This document shows positions 1-6,184 of a DNA stretch of 7,556 bases, piece after piece (position 1 is the first letter of the stretch; each line of letters opens with the position of its first letter). Below the pieces are notes generated by a model that worked only from the letters and a program-made list of their open reading frames with translations, ran no database searches and was not told the origin of the DNA. This stretch comes from Candidatus Poseidoniales archaeon (GTDB taxonomy: Archaea > Thermoplasmatota > Poseidoniia > Poseidoniales > Poseidoniaceae). A program made the position numbers and the translations under genes. The stretch is from NCBI GenBank assembly GCA_012959845.1, contig DUCL01000027.1, forward strand, positions 1 through 7,556. The letters run 5' to 3'.

Positions 1-2
1 TG

Positions 3-458
3 CAAAGCCAAATTGCTGACAAGAATATAGTTGCAGTAATTGTCAATATGAGTTATGATGAAGATGAAACATCTTCAGGACCTCCTCTAACTTGTGCCGG
101 CCCACTAGGTGGAAATGATGCACCAGATACAATTTCCGCAACAGTATCTCGCGGCAATAACACTGCATCAGGTTCTGGACAGAACCCAGGTGGTCATGCA
201 ATTACGGCAGAATGGCATGATTCCTCAATTATTGATACAGTTGTTACAGGGCTATCAGAGTCAGAAATAATGGCCATGCTTGAAGGCGGAGATACCGGAA
301 TAGGCGATTATGTCGTTGAAATTTCAGTTACAGCCGAAACTGGGAATGCGCCAGGCCCACTATGCAATCGTGATGATGGTGGAGAAGAAGTAGAATACAC
401 TGTAAATTTAGTACTACTTGATTATGCTATTACTCCAGAAATTGAACTTGAAGTTTGA
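3..458 (+). CDS. C-terminal fragment of an acidic, probably extracellular protein (5' end outside window)
   Basis: The frame is open from the left edge, so the gene starts outside the window; an internal ATG at position 48 is unlikely to be the true start because coding-like sequence precedes it. The visible 151 residues are acidic and rich in Gly, Thr and Ser. Two stretches alternate in the manner of beta strands (about residues 102-112 and 129-143). Two cysteines, at visible residues 31 and 121, each sit in a Gly/Pro-rich turn and could form a disulfide. No membrane helix or sorting motif is seen near the C-terminus. Composition suggests a secreted or surface beta-sandwich domain, but I do not recognise the family and assign no function. 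The TGA lies 7 bp from the end of the convergent phosphomannomutase gene. Confidence 0.65.
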   Translation, partial: QSQIADKNIVAVIVNMSYDEDETSSGPPLTCAGPLGGNDAPDTISATVSRGNNTASGSGQNPGGHAITAEWHDSSIIDTVVTGLSESEIMAMLEGGDTGIGDYVVEISVTAETGNAPGPLCNRDDGGEEVEYTVNLVLLDYAITPEIELEV

Positions 459-459
459 A

Positions 460-477
460 CTCAATTCAAGCATTGAG
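460..477. terminator. Small inverted repeat at a convergent gene junction
   Basis: CTCAAT (460-465) and ATTGAG (472-477) form a perfect 6-bp stem with a 6-nt loop, straddling the stop codons of two converging genes. A partly overlapping alternative stem pairs CTTGAA (447-452) with TTCAAG (465-470). Neither is followed by a strong T tract, so a role in termination is only a guess from position. Confidence 0.2.
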
Positions 478-1899
478 AAGTTTGCTAATGTCTAGTATTG
501 GTGAAACTCTTTGTTCAATTATTTGCATCATTTGAGCAAGTGCTTGCTCAGTCTTTGCCTCAACCCTCATCACTAGAATCTCTTCAGTGTTTGATTTACG
601 AGCCAAGTACCAACCAGCGTATTCTCCATCGACATCAAATCGTACTCTTACACCGTCAACAGTAGAACATTGGTAGTCACTAAAAGCCTCGGTTATTGCA
701 GCAACAAATGGTAATTTATCGCTTTCAGCACAAGGAACTTTGACTTCACCAGAAGTAGGTAGACTTGGAGCAAGGCGTTCTAATTCGCTTGAGAAAGAAG
801 GACCATCATCCTCAAGGCTATCTCGACGCGACCAGCATTCAATAATCCGCGCCGCATTGTATAATGAACAATCAAAACCATACCAACCGCGGTCGGCTAA
901 GAAGATGTGCCCAGACATCTCAGCAGCCATTCTGCACTGTGGTTTTGCTGCTAAAACCCTCTTCATAAACGAGTGTCCTGTCTTTGCCATAAGCGGGATT
1001 CCTCCAGCATTGATAATTGCAGTTTCAACATTCATTGAACATTTAACATCATAGATTATCGTTTTTGATTCATCACTTTTCCCAGCATCAGAAGCGAGAA
1101 TATCTTCAGCCATCAGTGCGATTAATCTGTCAGGATAAACGAATTGCCCTGCTTCATCAACAGCACCAATTCTATCACCATCCCCATCAACACCAAGGCC
1201 AAACTCAAGTTGATTTTCAACAACAGCATTACCAAGGTCGATCATATTCTTTGGACGAGTTGGGTCCGCACCATGGTTAGGTTCAGTTGCATCCCAATCA
1301 CAGAATAAGTCTGTGTGTTGTGCGCCCATCATATCGAGTAATTTGACCATTGCAGGACCAGGAACAGCATTTCCGCAATCAACAGCAACCTTGACCGGAC
1401 GTGATAATGGTCCAACTGAATCCACAATTGCTTGCAGATATGTATCTAGGTGAGGATGGTCAACAATGCTTCCTTGACCTTCAACAAATTCTCCAGCCAA
1501 AAATACATCTTTCAATTGTTGAATTTCTTCTCCTGCCAATGGTAGTGTGCCATTACACATTTTGAATCCATTATGTGTTGGCATTGGCAGATGAGAAGCG
1601 GTTACCATTACCCCTCCATCAACTGGTAGTGTCCAGCATGCGTGATAGACACAGCCAGTGCTTACTATTCCTAAATCATATACTGTGACTCCAGCAGAAA
1701 CAAAACCAGCGATTAAATTTTCAGTTAATGCAGGTGAAGAATCGCGAATATCGCGTCCGACTGCAAATGTTTTGCACTTCAGATAAGTAGCCATTGCTTT
1801 ACCCAATCGCAATGCAAATTGAGGGGTAATGTCGCCACTACCATCGCCATTTGCATGGCCGCGAATATCGTATGCCTTGAAGCAGTGTTCGGGCCACAT
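466..1899 (-). CDS. Phosphomannomutase/phosphoglucomutase (alpha-D-phosphohexomutase family)
   Basis: Interconverts hexose 6-phosphate and hexose 1-phosphate (mannose and/or glucose) in the cytoplasm, feeding nucleotide-sugar synthesis for glycans. At 477 residues it fits the AlgC-type PMM/PGM length. Motifs in order are: KAYDIRG at residues 8-14; the phosphoserine loop TASHLP at 100-105 with Ser102 as catalytic phosphoserine (the usual form is TASHNP); the Mg-binding DGDGDR at 238-243; KTGHSFMK at 306-313; the sugar-binding EMSGH at 327-331; and the C-terminal phosphate-binding RKSNTEE at 434-440. All catalytic features are present, so it should be active; substrate preference cannot be read from sequence. 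A TGGGAG ribosome site 4 nt before the ATG supports the start. It is probably the last gene of the RidA / small membrane protein cluster. Confidence 0.95.
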   Translation of the reverse strand: MWPEHCFKAYDIRGHANGDGSGDITPQFALRLGKAMATYLKCKTFAVGRDIRDSSPALTENLIAGFVSAGVTVYDLGIVSTGCVYHACWTLPVDGGVMVTASHLPMPTHNGFKMCNGTLPLAGEEIQQLKDVFLAGEFVEGQGSIVDHPHLDTYLQAIVDSVGPLSRPVKVAVDCGNAVPGPAMVKLLDMMGAQHTDLFCDWDATEPNHGADPTRPKNMIDLGNAVVENQLEFGLGVDGDGDRIGAVDEAGQFVYPDRLIALMAEDILASDAGKSDESKTIIYDVKCSMNVETAIINAGGIPLMAKTGHSFMKRVLAAKPQCRMAAEMSGHIFLADRGWYGFDCSLYNAARIIECWSRRDSLEDDGPSFSSELERLAPSLPTSGEVKVPCAESDKLPFVAAITEAFSDYQCSTVDGVRVRFDVDGEYAGWYLARKSNTEEILVMRVEAKTEQALAQMMQIIEQRVSPILDISKLLNA

Positions 1900-1903
1900 G
1901 GAA

Positions 1904-1909
1904 CTCCCA
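1904..1909 (-). promoter_or_regulatory. Ribosome binding site of the phosphomannomutase gene
   Basis: On the minus strand TGGGAG lies 4 nt before the ATG at 1899. The same spacing is seen before the UppS gene, so it appears to be a local norm and supports this start. Confidence 0.6.
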
Positions 1910-1910
1910 G

Positions 1911-1920
1911 CAGGTACCTG
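1911..1920. repeat. Perfect 10-bp palindrome CAGGTACCTG
   Basis: This self-complementary decamer lies in the 40-bp gap between the small membrane protein gene and the phosphomannomutase gene, just upstream of the latter's ribosome site. It could be an operator half-site pair or chance; no second copy was noticed in the window. Confidence 0.3.
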
Positions 1921-1939
1921 TTTTCAATCCTGTGTGCTA

Positions 1940-2143
1940 TTATTTCCTGAAAAATGCAATGATAAAGGCAATTATTATTGAAAAAACAACAAACTCAACT
2001 ACGAGGTTTTTCCATATTGCTACAGCAAGTAATACCGAGAAAGTTGGAATAAATAGGCGCAATAGTTTGGGCCAAGTCGACAAACCGTCTGGAGTTTCAA
2101 TATAGGGTGAACCTGGCATTCTTACACCATCCATTTGGTTCAT
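1940..2143 (-). CDS. Small two-helix membrane protein, function unknown
   Basis: A 67-residue protein starting at ATG 2143; an in-frame TTG one codon earlier (2146) is a less likely start. The first ~25 residues are polar (Gly, Pro, Asp, Met-rich). Two hydrophobic segments follow, about residues 26-44 and 47-64, separated by a very short WKN-type turn, giving a helical hairpin ending in FFRK. No family is recognised. The ATG overlaps the RidA stop codon as TGATG, which implies translational coupling. The nearest purine-rich AAGGAA is 16 nt upstream, too far for a normal ribosome site. Phosphomannomutase follows 40 bp downstream. Orientation of the helices is not determined. Coding status rests on the overlap, the clean stop and the coherent membrane profile. 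Confidence 0.7.
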   Translation of the reverse strand: MNQMDGVRMPGSPYIETPDGLSTWPKLLRLFIPTFSVLLAVAIWKNLVVEFVVFSIIIAFIIAFFRK

Positions 2144-2517
2144 CAAGAATTATTGTCAATTCCTTGAACAACAATTTCTACTCTTGCATTAGCAGGTAAT
2201 CCAGCAGCAGCAAAAGCAGCACGCGCTGGCTTTACCTCAACCTCTTCAATCCAAGCACCGTATATTTCATTCATTGCAGCAAAATCATCAATGTCAGCAA
2301 GGAGAACTTGAGCAAAGCAGATATCGTGCTTTGAAAGATTCGCTGCAGATAGTAATGCATCTATTTTGTCCAAAGCAGCAGAGGTTTGTGCCTGTATTCC
2401 ATCGCCTGCCTCGGGGGCTATTTGCCCACTTAGCCAGACGATTCCATTCGATTTTACTCCAGCAGAATATGGACCGTATTTTTTTGCACCAGGCATGTCA
2501 ATTCTTTGCTTCTCCAT
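2143..2517 (-). CDS. ridA: RidA family protein (YjgF/YER057c/UK114), probable reactive imine/enamine deaminase
   Basis: RidA proteins are small cytoplasmic trimers that hydrolyse reactive enamine/imine intermediates released by PLP enzymes such as threonine dehydratase, yielding 2-oxoacids and ammonia. The 124-residue length is normal for the family. Recognisable elements are YGPYSAGV at residues 14-21, LSGQI at 29-33, and the C-terminal PARAAFAAAGLP segment followed by VEIVVQG. Arg99 and Glu114 match the spacing of E. coli RidA Arg105 and Glu120, the substrate-binding pair of the active RidA subgroup. The Cys of E. coli (position 107) is replaced by Ala. ATG 2517 is the start; no clear ribosome site precedes it, so it may be leaderless or weakly led. 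It is first in a minus-strand cluster with the small membrane protein and phosphomannomutase. Confidence 0.9.
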   Translation of the reverse strand: MEKQRIDMPGAKKYGPYSAGVKSNGIVWLSGQIAPEAGDGIQAQTSAALDKIDALLSAANLSKHDICFAQVLLADIDDFAAMNEIYGAWIEEVEVKPARAAFAAAGLPANARVEIVVQGIDNNS

Positions 2518-2600
2518 ATGTATATGCTAGCGCTCCGAGCACATCAAAGCATTGTATTTCGAACGATGATTTGAGGTGTGAGATAGTAACAGCCTAATTC
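2518..2600. promoter_or_regulatory. 83-bp divergent intergenic region (RidA cluster / DUF354 gene)
   Basis: Both divergent genes must be transcribed from or near this gap. It holds AT-rich sequence next to the RidA start (CATATGTATATG, 2515-2526) and a GAGGTG purine block at 2573-2578. That block is too far (22 nt) from the ATG at 2601 to be its ribosome site. I cannot place a convincing TATA box/BRE for either gene. Confidence 0.35.
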
Positions 2601-3623
2601 ATGCGCACCTGTTGGGTCCTAGACCATCCTGCGCATGTTAGATTGCTAGCACCGTTTATTCGCAGTGGCCAATCCAATGATATTATCATCGCTTGTGACC
2701 GAATTGAGGTTAGAAACTTACTCGATAGTGCTGACGGAATCTTACCACGCCGTCAAATGATTTGGGTGCAAAGAGCAATCGGTAATGGTAAGTCAATCAA
2801 AGCACTGAAGAGAATAAATCAAAGTCACAACTTTATGAAAATAGCTGGTAGAGATGGTAGTGGAGGAATTGAGAGAATAGTTGTTATTGGTGCATCATTG
2901 GAATTGTTAGCACTCAAGAACATTGTTCGCCTTGGTACAATAAAGTCCATCAGGAAATTAATCTATATTACAGATACCGAAGTAAACCATATCGCCCATA
3001 ATCTGGCACTAAAACAGTGTACTGAAATAATATTGCCAACACATTGGAATCAAAATATTGATGGTGGATTCCTTGAAAAATCTTCTAATTCAAACAAGAT
3101 CATCGTACATAGATTAGATGGATTACATGGGCATGTTCATCTACGCCCTAGCCAGCGTCCAAATCAGGTTTCAAATCCTCCAAGGGTATTAGTTCGGCGT
3201 TTACAAGGAGATGGTATTCACGATGATTCAGAAGTAATTCATATTCCCGAAAAAGTGTGGGATGGGTTAATTCCAACTTTTGCAGATGAATCAAAATATG
3301 ATGGTGATGCATGGCAATTGACTCAACAATTAGCAGCTCATGATTGTGTGATAACCAACTCGGTAACACTAGCCAGCGAGGCTTGTCTTCTTGGAACTCC
3401 TACCTTGCTAATTTCAAAAGCACAACGCGGTTTCTTAACTAGACTTGAACAAGACGGTTATCCTCTATTCATTTGGGATGAGGAATGTGTAGGGGAAAAG
3501 TTTGAAGAAAAATTAACCCAGTTTCTTTGTGGGATTCACTTGACCGATGCATTAGAGCCAGAACAATGGCCAAATGCTAAACAACAATTGGCAGATATCC
3601 TGAATATTGAACTTAGAGGTTGA
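2601..3623 (+). CDS. DUF354 family protein (GT-B-like fold)
   Basis: A 340-residue protein matching the layout of DUF354, an archaeal/bacterial family of unknown reaction that resembles GT-B glycosyltransferases of the UDP-GlcNAc 2-epimerase / LpxB type. The N-terminus reads WVLDHPAHVRLLAPFI (residues 5-20), like the family's opening strand with a conserved His. Residues 171-184 hold the DGLHGHVHLRP block, corresponding to the family's Gly-Lys-Glu-Tyr-Leu-His-Pro stretch. RVLVRR (195-200) opens the second Rossmann-like half. VTLASEACLLGTP (255-267) is the C-terminal ligand-binding loop with Glu260 kept, although the usual Gly-Gly-Thr before it is replaced by Asn-Ser-Val. An in-frame TAA at 2595 makes ATG 2601 the first available start. 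The last 11 bp overlap the convergent Nudix gene. A sugar-transfer role is inferred from the fold only. Confidence 0.75.
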   Translation: MRTCWVLDHPAHVRLLAPFIRSGQSNDIIIACDRIEVRNLLDSADGILPRRQMIWVQRAIGNGKSIKALKRINQSHNFMKIAGRDGSGGIERIVVIGASLELLALKNIVRLGTIKSIRKLIYITDTEVNHIAHNLALKQCTEIILPTHWNQNIDGGFLEKSSNSNKIIVHRLDGLHGHVHLRPSQRPNQVSNPPRVLVRRLQGDGIHDDSEVIHIPEKVWDGLIPTFADESKYDGDAWQLTQQLAAHDCVITNSVTLASEACLLGTPTLLISKAQRGFLTRLEQDGYPLFIWDEECVGEKFEEKLTQFLCGIHLTDALEPEQWPNAKQQLADILNIELRG

Positions 3624-4059
3624 GCCAATTTTTGATTATTTGTTGGTGGTCTCCAGCCATTTCCAATTCTCCTCCGAGAATGGACTGAATCGGCCAAAAC
3701 TTTGCATCAGCAGCATCATCACCTGCTATTGGCTGCTGCTGTGAACTGACTTCAATTTCATAGACGATGCTGACAATATGCTTACGTGGGTCTCTATTTG
3801 CATCACCCATTACCGCCATCAACTTTGGATTTTCACCATGCAAACCAGTCTCTTCAAGCAATTCACGAACTGCAGCATCGATTGGATTCTCACCCCTATC
3901 AACAAATCCACCTGGAAGCGCCCAAGCACCTTGCATTGGAGGAAATTTTCTCTTTATCAAAAGGATAGAATCGCCTCTTCGTACCGCAGCATCAGCCGCT
4001 AATGCTGGGTTGAGCCAACCATTACATTCATCGCACGTTGTCAAGAGATCAAACCCCAT
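3613..4059 (-). CDS. Nudix hydrolase, ADP-ribose pyrophosphatase-like
   Basis: Hydrolyses a nucleoside diphosphate linked to another moiety, using Mg or Mn. The Nudix box is perfect: Gly51-x5-Glu57-x7-Arg65-Glu66-LLEETGL (51-73). The DPRKHIVSIVYEIEV segment at 90-104 is typical of ADP-ribose pyrophosphatase-like members, making ADP-ribose or a nucleotide sugar a reasonable but unproven substrate. The 148-residue chain begins with a Cys9-x2-Cys12 knuckle followed by an NPALAADAAV strand. This resembles the last half of the zinc ribbon that precedes the catalytic domain in NudC-like Nudix proteins. No other start or second Cys pair lies between the ATG and the upstream in-frame stop at 4096-4098. 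The gene overlaps the end of UppS by 11 bp, so the two are probably co-transcribed. Confidence 0.93.
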   Translation of the reverse strand: MGFDLLTTCDECNGWLNPALAADAAVRRGDSILLIKRKFPPMQGAWALPGGFVDRGENPIDAAVRELLEETGLHGENPKLMAVMGDANRDPRKHIVSIVYEIEVSSQQQPIAGDDAADAKFWPIQSILGGELEMAGDHQQIIKNWLNL

Positions 4060-4828
4060 ATCTTCGTCTACGTTCTTGGAATGTACGAATTGCTTTTAAC
4101 AAATCTTTCTTCTGAAAACTTGGCCAGAAAACATCAGTAAAATATAACTCGGAATATGCCATTTGCCACAATAAGAAATTGGAAATTCTTTCTTCTCCAC
4201 TGGTGCGAATGACCAAATCAGGGTCTGGCATTTCCGCAGTGTAGAGTCTCTTTGAAACTGCTTTTTCGTCAATATCTTCAAGTTTGATTTTTCCGGCTGC
4301 ATGGTCAGCAGCAATTGATTGAACCGCTCTAATCATTTCTTCCCGACTACCATATGCAAGACATATTGTAAACACAAAGTTATCATAATCCTTAGTTTTA
4401 TTTTCGGCATAATCGATTGCTTCGTTGACTGAATCTGGCAATAATTCTCTTCTTCCAATGATTTGCACCTTGACCTTATTATCATGTATTCGAGAGTCAT
4501 CAGCAATATCTTTCAATCCCTCAACATACAACTTAAACAATGTCTCAAGTTCTTGTTTTGGTCTAGTGAGATTCTCAGTAGATAATGCATAAACAGTAAG
4601 CCAAGGTATTTCCAAATCTAATACCCAATCTAATACACGCTCTAATTTTTCTTTGCCAATCTTATGACCGATACTGGTAGCAAGATTGGATTTCCAAGCA
4701 AAACGACGGTTACCGTCCATGATAATGGCTAGATGTTGAACCGAAATGGGGCTTGATAGAACTTCGCGCATGAGTTTTGCTTCGACCGCTTGGCCTAACG
4801 CATCCCCCATTCGTTCCGATATCCCCAT
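4049..4828 (-). CDS. uppS: Archaeal-type cis-prenyltransferase (polyprenyl diphosphate synthase)
   Basis: Condenses isopentenyl diphosphate onto an allylic diphosphate, in archaea geranylgeranyl diphosphate, to make the long polyprenyl diphosphate that becomes the membrane glycan carrier. Family signatures, numbered from ATG 4828, are: HLAIIMDGNRRFA (32-44) with catalytic Asp38; GHKIGKEKLERVL (54-66); YALSTENL (80-87); and the IRTSGEERISNFLLWQ block (207-222) followed by AYSELYF and WPSF. The ~30-residue N-terminal extension and the RISNFLLWQ wording point to the archaeal clade. Length is 259 residues. A TTG one codon upstream is possible, but AAGGGGAG sits 4 nt before the ATG and only 1 nt before the TTG, so ATG is chosen. 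The Nudix gene overlaps its 3' end. Confidence 0.95.
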   Translation of the reverse strand: MGISERMGDALGQAVEAKLMREVLSSPISVQHLAIIMDGNRRFAWKSNLATSIGHKIGKEKLERVLDWVLDLEIPWLTVYALSTENLTRPKQELETLFKLYVEGLKDIADDSRIHDNKVKVQIIGRRELLPDSVNEAIDYAENKTKDYDNFVFTICLAYGSREEMIRAVQSIAADHAAGKIKLEDIDEKAVSKRLYTAEMPDPDLVIRTSGEERISNFLLWQMAYSELYFTDVFWPSFQKKDLLKAIRTFQERRRRYGV

Positions 4829-4991
4829 CAAACTCCCCTTGCCTCGTCGTAGAGGTGAAAGGGTATGAGTTCACCGCCTCGCCATTGACAATATTAAATG
4901 GAGAAATGTTACTTCAGTACAGTCTAGAATGCTGTTGTTGCCTTCCTAATGAAATTGAAAACTTTGTATTAGGGAAACTTCAGCACATGTT
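4829..4991. promoter_or_regulatory. 163-bp divergent intergenic region (UppS / 395-aa protein)
   Basis: It separates two divergent start codons. On the plus strand a strong archaeal-type Shine-Dalgarno GAGGTGA (4852-4858) precedes ATG 4865 by 6 nt, but that frame stops after seven codons (4865-4888). A TATA-like TTTGTATTA (4963-4971) is centred about 25 nt before ATG 4992, a spacing consistent with a leaderless transcript. A frame open through the region (+1 phase) has unconvincing composition and is not called as a gene. Promoter positions are inferred from spacing only. Confidence 0.4.
4833..4840 (-). promoter_or_regulatory. Ribosome binding site deciding the UppS start
   Basis: AAGGGGAG on the minus strand ends 4 nt before ATG 4828, the same spacing as for the phosphomannomutase gene, and only 1 nt before the alternative TTG at 4831. 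This favours the ATG. Confidence 0.6.
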
Positions 4992-6179
4992 ATGGGAGAA
5001 CCAGCCTGGTGGCCAAGTGGTATTTCTCAAGAACCATTTGAAGATTCACAATCATCACTTATTTGTCGAACTTCATTCGGTAAAACTACAATGTGGAATT
5101 GCTATCCTGCAACAGAATTACAATGGTGGCAACAGGTGCCAGAGGATGCAACAATTTGGGGCGATTGGCCACAAGATGTAACATCGGTTGAAAATGTCAC
5201 AGAGGATGAAAGCGGTATTGTCATCAAATTATTCAGTCAAGAAAAGCAATGGATTGCTAGATTATGTCCACTTGATGTTGGCCAAGACGCTTCTAGAATC
5301 GTCAGACATAATGATTGGAATGTGGCATTACAGGGTTGTGATATATTGATGCCAGTTGCAGGTTGGTCAACCGATACTAGTGATAGAATCCTAATTTACC
5401 CTCAATATGAGGTGGTGGCAAAAAATGAAATCTTAGATAATATGCAATCCATTATTTCTTCAATGGCAAAGGTTCATTCAAGCTTGCATCAATTCTCGAC
5501 ACCAAATAGTGAAAGAAGGTGGAATGATTCATTGAAATCAATAGAAGCCAAACTCAATACCAATACATTGTGGCGTGGCCCGCATAGCAACAATACTGTA
5601 GGGTTGCCAGCAACGAATTTCAGGCTCTCCAGTATTGTTAAGGTGGATGAAAGATTGCTACTTATCGCTCAACCAAGAAGATTGGTTGAACATCTATTGG
5701 TTGGAGAACAACGGATTCCAGCAATTGCAAATTTGATGTCGATGGAAAGAGCATTTGCTAATAAAATACAAGTTGATGAATCTCAAAGAAAACAATTGCT
5801 TGAAACATGGTCAAATTCAGTACCAGTTGAATGGACAGGTAAGAAAGAGATGTCAACAGTTCTAGGGGGTCCTTGGTTGTGGCGTTATCGTGCAGTATTA
5901 CTCAATTTGGCGCATGCTAATGCATTTGGTAATACTCAGTTAGTGAGTAGTTGTAATGCGTGGCTAAAAGATGTTTCTCGCCTACAAGCACACCTTGGAA
6001 CATTACGAATGTGGAAAGCAGGTGAATGGGTTGGTTATTCGGCTATTGCAGTTGGTTTTTATGCATGGAAAATGCAAACAATGGCCGGACAAAACGGATT
6101 GATATTGCTTGTTGGGGGGGCAATATTTGCTATTATTATGAATAGAATCTATTGGTCAAAAGACCCTTCTCCATATTGA
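4992..6179 (+). CDS. Unrecognised protein with two C-terminal membrane helices; possible degenerate APH-like kinase fold
   Basis: A 395-residue protein I do not recognise. The N-terminal ~60 residues are Trp-rich (Trp6, 7, 35, 45, 46, 56, 59). Residues 76-140 run strand-like as GIVIKLF, QWIARLC and RILIYPQYEV. SMAKVHSSLHQF (157-168) recalls the Leu-x-x-Leu-His helix of aminoglycoside-phosphotransferase-like kinases. ATNFRLSSIVKVDERLLLIAQPRR (207-230) recalls their His-Gly-Asp-x-x-x-x-Asn ... Ile-Asp segments with the catalytic residues missing. This match is faint and inferred. Two hydrophobic segments, about 347-364 and 369-386, end the chain, so the bulk is probably a soluble domain anchored at its C-terminus. 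An in-frame stop at 4956-4958 leaves ATG 4992 as the only standard start. No ribosome site is seen. The gene is divergent from UppS and convergent with MscS. Confidence 0.85.
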   Translation: MGEPAWWPSGISQEPFEDSQSSLICRTSFGKTTMWNCYPATELQWWQQVPEDATIWGDWPQDVTSVENVTEDESGIVIKLFSQEKQWIARLCPLDVGQDASRIVRHNDWNVALQGCDILMPVAGWSTDTSDRILIYPQYEVVAKNEILDNMQSIISSMAKVHSSLHQFSTPNSERRWNDSLKSIEAKLNTNTLWRGPHSNNTVGLPATNFRLSSIVKVDERLLLIAQPRRLVEHLLVGEQRIPAIANLMSMERAFANKIQVDESQRKQLLETWSNSVPVEWTGKKEMSTVLGGPWLWRYRAVLLNLAHANAFGNTQLVSSCNAWLKDVSRLQAHLGTLRMWKAGEWVGYSAIAVGFYAWKMQTMAGQNGLILLVGGAIFAIIMNRIYWSKDPSPY

Positions 6180-6184
6180 TGAAA

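Noticed and set aside
740..1280. Open plus-strand frames opposite the phosphomannomutase gene
   Set aside because: They lie entirely antisense to a gene with all family motifs; their peptides are low-complexity (His/Gln-rich) and match nothing I recognise.
3627..3642. T-rich tract after the DUF354 stop codon as an archaeal terminator
   Set aside because: It lies inside the convergent Nudix coding region and is not a long uninterrupted T run; too weak to call.
4777..5181. A 134-codon plus-strand frame across the UppS start and the start of the 395-aa gene
   Set aside because: It overlaps both called genes in another frame, has an odd composition (Cys run, His-rich tail) and lacks a ribosome site at its start.
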